Assembly: GCF_037963145.1 (NCBI RefSeq)
Contig: NZ_CP150144.1
Coordinates: forward strand, 1,054,001 to 1,118,000
Source of the DNA: Oceanobacillus sp. FSL K6-2867
GTDB lineage: Bacteria; Bacillota; Bacilli; Bacillales; Amphibacillaceae
Reading direction: 5' to 3'
DNA: 64,000 nt
Every line of letters starts with the position of its first letter. The stretch's first letter is position 1. Shown piece after piece: positions 8,334-17,043 of this stretch. A program made the translations under genes and the position numbers. The notes beneath the pieces are model-generated. The model saw only the letters and a program-made list of their open reading frames with translations, made no database searches and was not told where the DNA came from.

Positions 8334-9155
8334 TTAGCCATCGATTAAATCTTTCACCCAATTAATTCCCTCATTAACAAATTCCTCTGTTGGATTTGTA
8401 TGTGGCGTATGCTCAAAAACAAAAAACACATCCGAATTTGTCGACAGCTCGTAAATTAGATTTGCTACTTTAAAATGTTTGTTATCTAATTCGTGTGATG
8501 GATGAACAGGCACCCAAATATATTTATTGTTATGAAACTCAACATTGTGCAGATGAACTACCATAATATGCTTTTTCCATTTTTTGATATAACTCTTCGC
8601 TTCATCGCCAGTCGCTAATAGATAATCACCAATATCAATACAAAGCTTTATTCCATATTTATCCCAAGTTTCTACAGGAAAATCATTAAGTGCTTTAATC
8701 CCAAACGCAGACCTGTTAAGCCCTAATTTTGGTTCACATACAATTGATATCGAATATCTCTCTTGCAGCTGTTGTAATCTTATTAACCCGTCTTCAATCA
8801 ATTTAGCAGTATCTATTTCCTTTTCTTCTTTAAAATAAGGAAAGTGAACTAAAATATATGCCGCACCTAACTTGGACATATATTTTACTTCCGATTCAAA
8901 CTGTCTCCAGGCTTGTTCAGGTTGGTAATTTACCTTTTCCAGCAAATCATATTTGCTTTGATTTCTGTACAAGGGAGAATGCAATCCAAATGTTACATTT
9001 TCCTTATCCAGTAATTCTGTGAAATAACGAAAGGAATCCTCACTTGGAAACTCACCAATTTCAATATGACTCACATTATCCATATCAAATAATAAAGTGA
9101 ACCTCCCAGGATCTGTCATAATTGTACTGCCAGAAAGTCCTATATGATGATGCAT
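8334..9155 (-). CDS. Sugar phosphate isomerase/epimerase (xylose isomerase-like TIM barrel)
   Basis: 273 residues of the AP-endonuclease-2/xylose isomerase-like barrel. The sequence shows the metal-site pattern of the fold: VTFGLHSPLYRN, YILVHFPYF, SIVCEPKLG, KLCIDIGDYLLA, VVHLHNVE and FVFEHTPH, giving Glu, Asp, His and Glu ligands at the strand ends. The family isomerises or epimerises sugars, or less often cuts abasic DNA. The substrate is not deducible. It stands alone between converging and diverging neighbours. Confidence 0.82.
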   Translation of the reverse strand: MHHHIGLSGSTIMTDPGRFTLLFDMDNVSHIEIGEFPSEDSFRYFTELLDKENVTFGLHSPLYRNQSKYDLLEKVNYQPEQAWRQFESEVKYMSKLGAAYILVHFPYFKEEKEIDTAKLIEDGLIRLQQLQERYSISIVCEPKLGLNRSAFGIKALNDFPVETWDKYGIKLCIDIGDYLLATGDEAKSYIKKWKKHIMVVHLHNVEFHNNKYIWVPVHPSHELDNKHFKVANLIYELSTNSDVFFVFEHTPHTNPTEEFVNEGINWVKDLIDG

Positions 9156-9342
9156 TTTATGTATACTCTCCTCTCAAATATTAGAGCTGTATTGGGTTCT
9201 AATTATACTAAATATAAAGATAATTTTATATAGAAGGAAATAAAAAATCCTTGTCATTAATACAGACCTTTTTTGCGACATTACTTTTTCAGCCTGCATA
9301 TTCTCGCAGAAGTTAGGAGAACTTATAGTGAGGAGGGGTTCT

Positions 9343-9693
9343 ATGGATCAAGAATTTTTATCTGTTGAAGAGTTTAACACTTTAATTCAGCAGTGGAGCG
9401 GAAGAACGATTAAAATTATTAAGCATGAATTGGAAGATATCGATCAAACAGTACTGAATCTGCAGAGTATTTCCTATGACCAAAACTTGCGCAGAATCGA
9501 TGACTACGTACCAAAACATAATTTACTTTTAAATGGAGACGGGCAAATAGAAACGCTAACTACAATGAGCAACGCGCCACTTCCATCATCCAGTTATGAA
9601 ATCCCCCTGCAGGACGATTCTCTCTATGAATTTAATGGGGAGACATTTGTCATTACTACGAATCGTGGCGTTTATAAAATTGAATTGGCGTAA
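9343..9693 (+). CDS. Hypothetical protein (116 aa)
   Basis: A small soluble, acidic protein with no signal peptide or membrane segment and no motif I recognise. ATG 9343 is preferred over an upstream GTG because AGGAGGGG ends four bases before it. It is followed by its own terminator (9703-9727), so it is a single-gene unit. Codon use is like the neighbours, supporting a real gene. Confidence 0.7.
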   Translation: MDQEFLSVEEFNTLIQQWSGRTIKIIKHELEDIDQTVLNLQSISYDQNLRRIDDYVPKHNLLLNGDGQIETLTTMSNAPLPSSSYEIPLQDDSLYEFNGETFVITTNRGVYKIELA

Positions 9694-9702
9694 ATGGCAA
9701 TA

Positions 9703-9727
9703 AAAAGGGCTTGTAATTAGCCCTTTT
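9703..9727 (+). terminator. Terminator of the 116-aa hypothetical gene
   Basis: Arms AAAAGGGCT and AGCCCTTTT with a 7-base loop, starting ten bases after the stop codon. Confidence 0.85.
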
Positions 9728-10018
9728 AGTGTCTGTTGATAAATAAATTTACTCTGATAAAACTTCGATCATAAATACTCTGTGACCTTCAACATAGAAT
9801 AATTTAAATGATTTAAATTCATAAATCCCTTCTATCAGATTGCTTCTTGGCTTTTAATCCTTTTAAAATTAAAATCCTCTTACTCCTGTTCCCTTTTTCC
9901 TGAAGTTTTCTAATCTCTTCAGTTTGTATTTATTTTTCTCAAAGCGTCATAGATGGTAAATAGTGCTGCAAAGCTCATAATACCTGTTAACAGTTCCAAA
10001 CTAATTCGCCCTTTGCAG
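9728..10018. other. Intergenic region, unresolved
   Basis: No convincing gene. On the minus strand a 32-codon open stretch ends at about 9748 (reading ...GIYEFKSFKLFYVEGHR) and a TTG-started hydrophobic 26-codon frame lies at about 9920-10000. Neither has a firm start or RBS. They may be decayed coding sequence. Confidence 0.25.
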
Positions 10019-10507
10019 TTAATTCAATATCACTGTATCACGAAATGGAATTCCAAAATAACTATACTTTATCTGCACCTCACTTATGGGCTCGCTATGA
10101 AAAACCGTAATCCCGTAAATGGTGTCCTCTTTAGTGGCTGTACCACCATCTTGCTTTTCAAAATTAGCTGTTGGAGATGTCCCAGTTTTAATCGTGATAC
10201 CCTCTAAACCACGTATCCCATATTTGTCAAATTCCTCACGATTGTATTCATTCGTTATAAAAAAGCCTTGTAAAGCATTGCTAACCTGTATATTTGCAGT
10301 GGATGGTTTTTCATTATTATTTATTGAAACGTTTAATTGTTTTAAATCACCAAGACCTTTATTGCCAACACCTATAACAACCCCGTGTTTGTTTTCACTG
10401 GAAGCGAGTGTGCCAATCTCTAAAGGCGGATTCAGTTTCACATACAAATAAGCCCCGCCAAAGGCAATTGCTGCAATTAAAATCGGTATCCATAATTTCT
10501 TTTTCAT
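10019..10507 (-). CDS. Hypothetical membrane-anchored protein (162 aa)
   Basis: One N-terminal membrane anchor (KKLWIPILIAAIAFGGAYLYV) is followed by an extracellular domain of about 135 residues, rich in beta-strand pattern and without Cys. It has no recognisable family motif. It is divergently oriented from the lipoprotein-like gene at 10656, with about 150 bases between them for two promoters. Confidence 0.7.
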   Translation of the reverse strand: MKKKLWIPILIAAIAFGGAYLYVKLNPPLEIGTLASSENKHGVVIGVGNKGLGDLKQLNVSINNNEKPSTANIQVSNALQGFFITNEYNREEFDKYGIRGLEGITIKTGTSPTANFEKQDGGTATKEDTIYGITVFHSEPISEVQIKYSYFGIPFRDTVILN

Positions 10508-10655
10508 TTCTCAATCTCACCCCTTAATCCTTTCCATCTTTTCCCTTAAATTTATGTTATATTATAAATAGAATTTTTGGAATGATTTTAAGCGAAAAAA
10601 CTTAAGTTATATTTCATGTGAAAGAAATAGCTGTAAGGAAAGTGAGGATTGCGTT

Positions 10656-11129
10656 ATGAAGAGGGGATTACTCGGTCTGGTACCATTGTTATTCATATTA
10701 TTTGCATGCCAGAAACAGCAATTGGAAATGAATTATTATTTATCCCTGTTGGGCGAGAGTGAGATCTGGAAATTGACTGGTTATGAAATAATGTTAACCT
10801 CAGATGAAATAAAAATCGGAAATGGAAAGCTGATAATGAAGGAAAAAAATGAATTTATTACAGATTCCTTTAGCTTCAACACATATGCTGTTATTAATGG
10901 GGAAGATCAAAGAATTCATGCTGGCTCAGTCTCTGGACGCACAGACATTAGAGAGCAAACGACCGGCACATTAGAAGGTGACGAACACATTGATTTCGAT
11001 GAATTAAGTGATATTTACATGATAGTTGAATGGTGGAATCCTAATGAAAATAATAATGATAAAGAGCGAATTAATTTATATCAAAAATCAGGAAAAGATG
11101 AAACGTTTTTAAATGAAGCATCCTTTTAA
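10656..11129 (+). CDS. Putative lipoprotein (157 aa)
   Basis: The N-terminus is a lipoprotein signal: two basic residues, a hydrophobic stretch (LLGLVPLLFILFAC) and a Cys at residue 18 in a lipobox-like LFAC. The mature part is acidic, ends in a Trp-rich strand (MIVEWWNPNENN) and resembles no family I know. A GGAAAGTGAGG-type RBS precedes the ATG. The gene has its own terminator. Confidence 0.7.
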   Translation: MKRGLLGLVPLLFILFACQKQQLEMNYYLSLLGESEIWKLTGYEIMLTSDEIKIGNGKLIMKEKNEFITDSFSFNTYAVINGEDQRIHAGSVSGRTDIREQTTGTLEGDEHIDFDELSDIYMIVEWWNPNENNNDKERINLYQKSGKDETFLNEASF

Positions 11130-11166
11130 GAGAAATGGAGACCAATCTGGAATTCTCCATTTCTCT
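11129..11166 (+). terminator. Terminator of the lipoprotein gene
   Basis: Perfect 13-bp arms AGAGAAATGGAGA and TCTCCATTTCTCT overlapping the stop codon of the gene. A T-rich segment follows. Confidence 0.8.
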
Positions 11167-11197
11167 TAGATTAATTTAGTTTTTAACTCACTGATAT

Positions 11198-11986
11198 TTA
11201 TTTTCCAACAAATATTGAGTACTCAACTGGTTTAACGAACCCCAGCTTTGCAGCCAATTTTATGGAACTAATATTATTCACATCACAATCCCAGCCAGGT
11301 GTTAATCCTCTTTCCGAACACTTATCAATAAATAGCTCTCCTAAAATAGATGCGAAACCTTTCCCAGCATATTGATTCTGTGTCACTATATCAATTTCTG
11401 CAAAGGATTGACCGATAAAGATAGAAGTACACTCACTTACTACTTCCCTATCATCATTTATTACACAGAAACCGAACCCATATTTCAGGAAGTTTGAAAT
11501 CCCATCCCAATACTGTTCATAATAACTCTTTTTAAAATGAGAACTCATTTCAATGGTTTCTTTGCTAATTTTCCTGATTGTAAATCCACCAGGTAACTGC
11601 TTTTTAATAACTGGGTAATCTCTTATGTTAAATTCAAATGAGTATCTCTTCATCTGAAATATTTCCCCTTTAAATAGCTGACATATAACACTGTCCCAAT
11701 TTCCTGTAGCTGAAAATAAAGTGAATCTTGCTCTCTCACTAGTATGCTGTTTGTACCAAGTGAAAAATGCATCATTAAATGCAGTGTTGCATTCATTACC
11801 ACCGATAAAATATACACCGTTTTTAGTACCAATTAAAACTGTTGTCGGTTGAACTTGATCATCTGCATACACAATTCCAGAGATTATGTTGTCCACAACA
11901 GAATAAACAAATGTTGGACACCTTCTCGAATTCTCTATTAACACAGGTAGGACGCGATAATAATCTGTTTCCTTTAGCATTTCCAT
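11198..11986 (-). CDS. GNAT family N-acetyltransferase, two-domain type
   Basis: About 262 residues. The N-terminal half is a degenerate GNAT-like domain. The C-terminal half has the acetyl-CoA loop pattern (DIVTQNQYAGKGFASILGELFIDKC) and the final strand region (NNISSIKLAAKLGF). This matches the GNAT_acetyltran (PF12746-like) group of Firmicutes, whose substrates are unknown. ATG 11986 is preferred, with AAAGGG ten bases upstream; the in-frame TTG 11995 is too close to it. Confidence 0.82.
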   Translation of the reverse strand: MEMLKETDYYRVLPVLIENSRRCPTFVYSVVDNIISGIVYADDQVQPTTVLIGTKNGVYFIGGNECNTAFNDAFFTWYKQHTSERARFTLFSATGNWDSVICQLFKGEIFQMKRYSFEFNIRDYPVIKKQLPGGFTIRKISKETIEMSSHFKKSYYEQYWDGISNFLKYGFGFCVINDDREVVSECTSIFIGQSFAEIDIVTQNQYAGKGFASILGELFIDKCSERGLTPGWDCDVNNISSIKLAAKLGFVKPVEYSIFVGK

Positions 11987-12046
11987 TGTAAACAAACCCT
12001 TTGCCTAGATTACTCATTTATTATAAATAATAATAGCTTACTAATC

Positions 12047-12703
12047 TTAAAATAGTTCAGCTAAAACCTCTTTTAGCTCAATTAAGTCATCGATAACAAA
12101 GTCAGCCTTGGCCAACTCATCTACTTGTGCAAAATCAAAATTACAACCAATTGAAACTAATCCATTGTCTTTCGCCGCTTTTATATCTGATAGACGATCT
12201 CCTATTACTGCTCCGTTGGAAATATCATATTTTTTTATAATATCCTGTACTAAGTCTGACTTATTCAATGATTTTATTTGTTGAATACTAAATGTTTCGG
12301 TAACCCAATTATCCAATTGATAATACCTTACAATTGTTTTTAAATATTCCTTTAAACCATTACTAGCTATATAAATGGACCAATTATTCTTCGTTAAATG
12401 ACTGAAGACTTCTTTAACATTAGGATATAAAGCACCTTTACTATTATTTATATTTTCGATTAATCTTTCCAAGAAATAAACATCCGTTTGTTCTCTTACA
12501 TCTATGGAATGATCAGGCAGCAGTGTTTCCCATACTTTAGGTAATGGGACGCCCATAATTTCCCGATATTTTTCAATGGGGGTTTCCCCCTCCCATTTAC
12601 CTTGCGTTCGCAAATAGTTAAACGTGTCGTCAAGAGATAACTCTAATATTCTATCTGTTTGAAAAAGCGTCCCATCCATATCAAAGATTAGTGATTTCGG
12701 CAT
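12047..12703 (-). CDS. HAD family hydrolase (PGP/beta-PGM-like)
   Basis: A 218-residue haloacid dehalogenase phosphatase. Motif I is FDMDGTLFQTD, motif II is IYIASNG, the Lys is in KSDLVQ, and motif III is GDRLSDIKAAKDNG. A helical cap domain sits between motifs I and II. Such proteins hydrolyse small phosphate esters. The start at 12703 has GAGAGG eight bases upstream; the longer ORF start lacks an RBS. Confidence 0.9.
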   Translation of the reverse strand: MPKSLIFDMDGTLFQTDRILELSLDDTFNYLRTQGKWEGETPIEKYREIMGVPLPKVWETLLPDHSIDVREQTDVYFLERLIENINNSKGALYPNVKEVFSHLTKNNWSIYIASNGLKEYLKTIVRYYQLDNWVTETFSIQQIKSLNKSDLVQDIIKKYDISNGAVIGDRLSDIKAAKDNGLVSIGCNFDFAQVDELAKADFVIDDLIELKEVLAELF

Positions 12704-12759
12704 ATTTTTTACCTCTCCCATTAAAATTACTGATTACGCTCAAGCAATGCTGCTATATA

Positions 12760-13467
12760 TTAATGAATGCTTAACACCTCAATTAAATCAATGATTTTCT
12801 CATCTGTAACTGGTTCTATGTATACTAGCTCCGTATTTTCAATAATATTTTCCATTTGCTCGATGATTTCATTTTTATCTATATCATCTGGAGGAGGAAA
12901 ACCACCATACCAGCGTGATGGAACATTATATACATCAATTGTGCCGTCACCATTACCACTATAAGTTACTGATCCATCAACTATGCGAGAGCCACTGAGC
13001 TGGATGACATCCTCTGGATAACTGACATCGGTATCATCATCTGGATTCAGTGGTTCACCAGCTGGAATATGTAAGACATTCAATTCATCTATTTCTTGAT
13101 CTGGACCAAGCTGCAGCCAAACTCGGGCATATTCAATTTCCTCAGAAGAATATTTCGACAATCGATTTTCTTTTACACTCTCAGATGTGGCAACTGAATC
13201 GTCATTGCTGGTATCTTCTGCTGCTGCTTCACTTGGAGTATTCGTTGTAATTTTTTCTCTTTCTGTCAACGATTCCGTGTCCTCCAGCTCTTCATCTTGG
13301 CTGCTTTTCTCTGCACCGTTAATTTCCTCAGGTTCTTCTAGTGTTGAGGCACTTTCTGCAAGAACTGCTTCTGATTCTTCCTTCATACCGCTCGAACAGC
13401 CGACAAGCAATAGACTTAATATTAGTAGAGCTGCATCGTAATAGAAAAACCTTTTTACACACTTCAT
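12760..13467 (-). CDS. Acidic lipoprotein of unknown function (235 aa)
   Basis: The signal ends in LSLLLVGCSS, a good lipobox with Cys 24. A Ser/Glu/Thr-rich linker of about 80 residues follows, then a compact C-terminal domain (YARVWLQLGPDQEIDELNV ... VTYSGNGDGTIDVYNVPSRW). The linker suggests a domain held away from the membrane in the cell wall. The start has AAAGGAATGG upstream. It precedes the HAD gene on the same strand. Confidence 0.8.
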   Translation of the reverse strand: MKCVKRFFYYDAALLILSLLLVGCSSGMKEESEAVLAESASTLEEPEEINGAEKSSQDEELEDTESLTEREKITTNTPSEAAAEDTSNDDSVATSESVKENRLSKYSSEEIEYARVWLQLGPDQEIDELNVLHIPAGEPLNPDDDTDVSYPEDVIQLSGSRIVDGSVTYSGNGDGTIDVYNVPSRWYGGFPPPDDIDKNEIIEQMENIIENTELVYIEPVTDEKIIDLIEVLSIH

Positions 13468-13878
13468 TTAACCATTCCTTTCTGCATCCCAAGTCATACA
13501 GAGGTATAACCACCCCTTGCATTGTCTATATAAAATATTATATATCTCGGGTTCGATAAAGGCGAAGTTGTTGCCTATAGTGGTCCTAACTCGATTTAAA
13601 ATGCTTCAAACAATCTGCCTTTCCAATTTAACTAGACGCAAGAAGTGGTTGGGGAGTATAAAAAAATAACCTTTTCCTAGAAAAACACCTTATCTTTAAA
13701 TCACCTAAACAGATAAGTTTCAACTTTTTCATTCCCAGTAGCCTAATCTGATTATTTTTCATTTCATCTTCTCCATATTTATTTCAACATTTTTCATATA
13801 GATAGTCGTTTTCGGAGTCATAAAATTAGTAAATTCATAATCTGCCTCAAATGTCTATTTTTCTTAGACTTTTTTTGG
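13468..13878. other. Intergenic region, AT-rich
   Basis: No supported gene. A weak hairpin CTTATCT/AGATAAG lies near 13690-13720. The promoters of the lipoprotein gene (minus) and of yfmQ (plus) must lie in or next to this stretch. Confidence 0.3.
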
Positions 13879-13900
13879 TTTTAACATTTAAATGTTAAAA
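13879..13900. promoter_or_regulatory. Perfect 22-bp palindrome upstream of yfmQ
   Basis: A fully symmetric AT-rich sequence with arms TTTTAACATTT and AAATGTTAAAA and no loop, about 100 bases before the yfmQ start. A TTGTCA -35-like hexamer follows at once (13903-13908). The location suits an operator. Confidence 0.45.
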
Positions 13901-14002
13901 TTTTGTCAAACTTAAAAATCCTATGCTGTGGTAATCTTAATCTATTGCCAAGAGAATTAAACTGCGGGTAATTGAAGTTATTCATCAAGGAGTTGATAGG
14001 AA

Positions 14003-14458
14003 ATGGCTTGGATAAGTATTCTTGTTATAGTGGCTGGAGCAATTCTTAAATTTTTAACGAGCCCTCCAAGTGCTCTGGTTGGATGGTTCTTAAGTAAATT
14101 TGAACTGCACCCAAAACTTGATTCAAAAGATATTACTGTAACAATTAACGGTAATCCATTAGAAGCGGAAGAAAAAGATAAATTTACGGACTACTTTAAT
14201 GAAGCACAGTTCTTAAATCGTAATCCTATATTCCAGGGAAATGAAGAATTATATCTAAATCCAGATACGGAAGTTATTCCATTTATTATCAACATAAAAA
14301 GGCGAAGCAAGGAAATTAATTTCTTTGTTTATAATGACAATAAAGATGACCACATTTTTGTAGTCAAGCAGAAGAAGAAAAAAGTTGCATCTTATAACCT
14401 TAGATCTTTATATCTGCAACAATTTGCATCTTCATACCGAATAAATGAAACTGCCTGA
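14003..14458 (+). CDS. yfmQ: YfmQ family protein
   Basis: 151 residues with an N-terminal membrane segment (ISILVIVAGAILKFLTSPPSALVGWFLSKF). An intracellular or extracellular domain follows, with the motifs ITVTINGNPLE, FNEAQFLNRN and YLNPDTEVIPFII characteristic of the Bacillus YfmQ family. The function is unknown. A strong AAGGAG RBS precedes the ATG. The gene is monocistronic, with a hairpin downstream. Confidence 0.75.
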   Translation: MAWISILVIVAGAILKFLTSPPSALVGWFLSKFELHPKLDSKDITVTINGNPLEAEEKDKFTDYFNEAQFLNRNPIFQGNEELYLNPDTEVIPFIINIKRRSKEINFFVYNDNKDDHIFVVKQKKKKVASYNLRSLYLQQFASSYRINETA

Positions 14459-14521
14459 TTTGAATAAAACTGATCTATATCTATGCATCTTCTCGGCTCC
14501 ATCCTAACTAGATGCCACTCT

Positions 14522-14558
14522 TTTACAGCCACCTGCTACTAAATCAGGTGGCTGTAAA
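14522..14558 (+). terminator. Strong hairpin after yfmQ
   Basis: 14-bp perfect arms TTTACAGCCACCTG and CAGGTGGCTGTAAA with a 9-base loop. No T run follows, so termination efficiency is uncertain. Confidence 0.6.
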
Positions 14559-14704
14559 GCTACCTCCTCTTACATTCTGTTTTCCAATATAATTCAAATT
14601 AAATGTTTAGTAATATACTGAAATATAAACTATTAGTCCAATAGCTGCACTTTATTTAATTCCTTAGCTAAAGATTCAATCGTTAATCTAATTAACAAAT
14701 CCTC

Positions 14705-15084
14705 TCAATCAAAAAAACCCATATGTGTTTTCTCCTGCTTATAGTAATCTAATCTGTCTTGTAATGTCCCTGTATGAAACTCAAATTTATGCCGTCTGGA
14801 TCCATAAAATAAATAGACTTTTTATCTCGCTCATCTCTTGGCCGGCCTGACAAGATGTTTACATTTAATCTTTTTAGCTTGTCGTACATTTTATCAAATT
14901 CTTGTTCTTCAATTGAAAAGGCGATATGTGTGTACGATTGGTTTATGTCATTACGGGGTATAGCTTTCTCTTCATTCAGAGCAAGCCACATTACATTTAA
15001 ATCAAAGTAGGCAGTGCTTATATTCGTGGGCCCCGGGGTAACCGTCACAATAAAGCAGTATATAATAAAAGATGTTATATCCAT
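14705..15084 (-). pseudogene. fosB: Chimeric fosB pseudogene with LysE-family N-terminus and a frameshift
   Basis: From ATG 15084 (AAAGGAG upstream) the first 22 residues are the start of a LysE/RhtB exporter, including the diagnostic TVTPGPTNI. The frame then switches to the middle of a FosB-type fosfomycin thiol transferase: [41 protein letters not shown]. The first quarter of FosB with its first metal-binding His is gone. Near 14791 one base (a C after GGC) is missing. In the shifted frame the true tail [18 protein letters not shown] resumes and ends at 14705, including the Glu metal ligand. Both breaks make it inactive. Confidence 0.8.
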
Positions 15085-15170
15085 GATGAAAACTCCTTTC
15101 AAGCGTAGTTCTCATATCAATATACATCTAAAGCTTTTTGGGGATATAGTATATTATTGCAAAACCAAGG

Positions 15171-15198
15171 AAAAAAGCTGCCTTTAGGACAGACAGCT
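15171..15198 (-). terminator. Terminator of the PaaI thioesterase gene
   Basis: Minus-strand hairpin AGCTG...CAGCT with an inner TCC/GG pair, followed by a run of T residues. It lies about 20 bases past the stop codon. Confidence 0.6.
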
Positions 15199-15219
15199 CT
15201 TCTTTTACAATCGTATAAC

Positions 15220-15675
15220 TTAGTCTTGTTCTCCAATATCAATAAAATAATGATCCTTTCGGTAAGACATTGCCTCCATAGTCGCTATCAGATTGTCTTC
15301 ATGAAAAACCTCAATCCGATAGAATCCTGTACGAAAATTCCGTTTTACCTCTGTTGCACGGGCTGCTAATTTGTCTCCAGGCTTAGCTGATTCCATAAAC
15401 TGTATGGTTGTATTTACCCCGAGAGATGTTTTTCCATAGGCATTGCAAGCTGCCGAAAAGGCATAATCTGCTAAAGCGTAAATAATAGCTCCATGAACTG
15501 TGCCATAAGCATTTACCATATGACTTTTCACTTCTAATATTGCTTCAGTGAAGCCCGCTTCAAATTTTGTTAACTGAATTCCAATCGACTGTGCATATGG
15601 ATCATTTTTTACATGATTTAATATTTGCTCGTAATTTTTTTCATAGATTTGATTCTCATCAATTCGCTTCCCCAT
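15220..15675 (-). CDS. PaaI family thioesterase (hotdog fold)
   Basis: 151 residues with the hotdog-fold pattern of PaaI/YdiI acyl-CoA thioesterases: HMVNAYGTVHGAIIYALADYAF, which has the conserved HG motif and an Asp in the central helix, then GVNTTIQFMESAKPGDKLAARA. Enzymes of this group hydrolyse aryl- or acyl-CoA esters in the cytosol. An AAAGGAG RBS supports the start. It is monocistronic with its own terminator. Confidence 0.9.
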   Translation of the reverse strand: MGKRIDENQIYEKNYEQILNHVKNDPYAQSIGIQLTKFEAGFTEAILEVKSHMVNAYGTVHGAIIYALADYAFSAACNAYGKTSLGVNTTIQFMESAKPGDKLAARATEVKRNFRTGFYRIEVFHEDNLIATMEAMSYRKDHYFIDIGEQD

Positions 15676-15756
15676 CTGGAATTACTCCTTTGTATTTTAT
15701 ATTTCACTCCCAGCACTGATGTATAAAAACTCAAAGAAGTTGGAGCAATTAACGCA

Positions 15757-16089
15757 TTAAAAAATAAGTTGCACTAAAACCATATAAACAATCGTTCCAC
15801 CAGCTATTGATAGAAGCATTTGTCTTTTCCAAACGTGTAATAACGCAACTACAGCTACGGAAAGAAATTCTGGTATTCCACGATTTCCAGCAAACACACT
15901 TATATCTTTAAAACAATAAATAACTAAAAGACCTAATACTGCTGCTGGGAGCACTCTACCGAGATACTGAATATATTTTGGTGTTGGTTTACCGGCTGGG
16001 AAAACAAGGAATGGAAGAAACCTGGTAATCATCGTACCTAACACAACCATTGCAATCATAATAATTTGCTGTGTCACACTCATCGTCAT
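15757..16089 (-). CDS. azlD: AzlD branched-chain amino acid exporter subunit
   Basis: A 110-residue membrane protein with four predicted helices and the AzlD pattern ([38 protein letters not shown]). It pairs with AzlC to export branched-chain amino acids and analogues such as azaleucine. Its ATG overlaps the AzlC stop codon in an ATGA junction. Confidence 0.92.
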   Translation of the reverse strand: MTMSVTQQIIMIAMVVLGTMITRFLPFLVFPAGKPTPKYIQYLGRVLPAAVLGLLVIYCFKDISVFAGNRGIPEFLSVAVVALLHVWKRQMLLSIAGGTIVYMVLVQLIF

Positions 16090-16799
16090 GCAGCTTCAGC
16101 CTCAACTTTCTCTAAGGATTTTCTGGATAAAGTAAGAACCCCCAATATTGCTATCATTGCAGGGATAATAAAATGACTCCCTCCAAAAACCAAGAGACAG
16201 ACAATAGATGCACCAAGACCTACAAGTGAACTAGTATGCTTTTCTTCCTTCATCCACTGTTCAAGAAAGATAACGACAAATAGGGCAGTCATAACAAACT
16301 CAAGCCCTTCAATATTGAAATTGATAAAAGAACCAAAAACACCGCCTAACGTTGCACCTAATACCCAATAGAAATGGTTAAGCAATGTGACAAAAAACAT
16401 AACCCAGCCTTTATTAACATCTTTGGGCACATCGATCGTACTATTAATAGCAAATGATTCATCGCAAAGTCCAAAAATCATATAGCCCTTTTTCTTCCCA
16501 AGTCCATCATACTTGCCGAGCATGGAAAGACCATAAAATAAATGACGTGCATTTACTGTCAACGTTAGAAAAAGAGCGGTAAGTGGATTAAATGCGCCAA
16601 TTAATAAACTCGCTGCCACAAACTCCACCGAACCTGCAAATACGATAAGACTAATGATGATAGGGTAAATGGCGCTAAATCCCAATGAATTCATCATGAA
16701 TCCATAAGCAATACCCAAAAATACAAATCCTGCAAAAATCGGCAATGTTTTTGGATAAGCCACTCGAAATGCAATTATTAATTCTGTTCTTTTCTTCAT
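16086..16799 (-). CDS. azlC: AzlC branched-chain amino acid exporter subunit
   Basis: About 237 residues with seven to eight membrane segments and the AzlC pattern ([60 protein letters not shown]). The start at 16799 has an AGGATG-type RBS; the in-frame ATG 12 codons upstream lacks one. It forms an operon with azlD, divergent from the MocR-type regulator at 17044. A paired operator in the shared region suggests that regulator controls it. Confidence 0.92.
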   Translation of the reverse strand: MKKRTELIIAFRVAYPKTLPIFAGFVFLGIAYGFMMNSLGFSAIYPIIISLIVFAGSVEFVAASLLIGAFNPLTALFLTLTVNARHLFYGLSMLGKYDGLGKKKGYMIFGLCDESFAINSTIDVPKDVNKGWVMFFVTLLNHFYWVLGATLGGVFGSFINFNIEGLEFVMTALFVVIFLEQWMKEEKHTSSLVGLGASIVCLLVFGGSHFIIPAMIAILGVLTLSRKSLEKVEAEAA

Positions 16800-16851
16800 A
16801 CAATTCACATCCTGCAAGGTTAACATTTTATCCATCTTATCATAGAAAATC

Positions 16852-16877
16852 CATACAATGTATAATACAATTGTATG
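16852..16877. promoter_or_regulatory. MocR-type operator 1, azlC side
   Basis: Inverted repeat CATACAAT-N10-ATTGTATG, 53 bases before the azlC start, covering the likely azlC promoter (TTGTAA, 17 bases, TACATT on the minus strand). An identical pair of arms with the same spacing occurs at 16995. Confidence 0.8.
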
Positions 16878-16994
16878 GATTACAATTTTTTGAAAAAGAT
16901 ATATAATTAATAAGATAAAAATTGTTATTCTCTTTTATGTTGCATACGAATTTTAGTAATCTGTAATTCAAGCTAAGACTTTCAGGTTAAAATA

Positions 16995-17020
16995 CATACA
17001 ATAAATGATATGATTGTATG
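16995..17020. promoter_or_regulatory. MocR-type operator 2, regulator side
   Basis: The second copy of CATACAAT-N10-ATTGTATG, 24 bases before the regulator's ATG, where it would block or direct its own transcription. The centres of the two sites are 143 bp apart. Confidence 0.8.
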
Positions 17021-17043
17021 CACAGAAAGTAGAGGTGTGTGAG

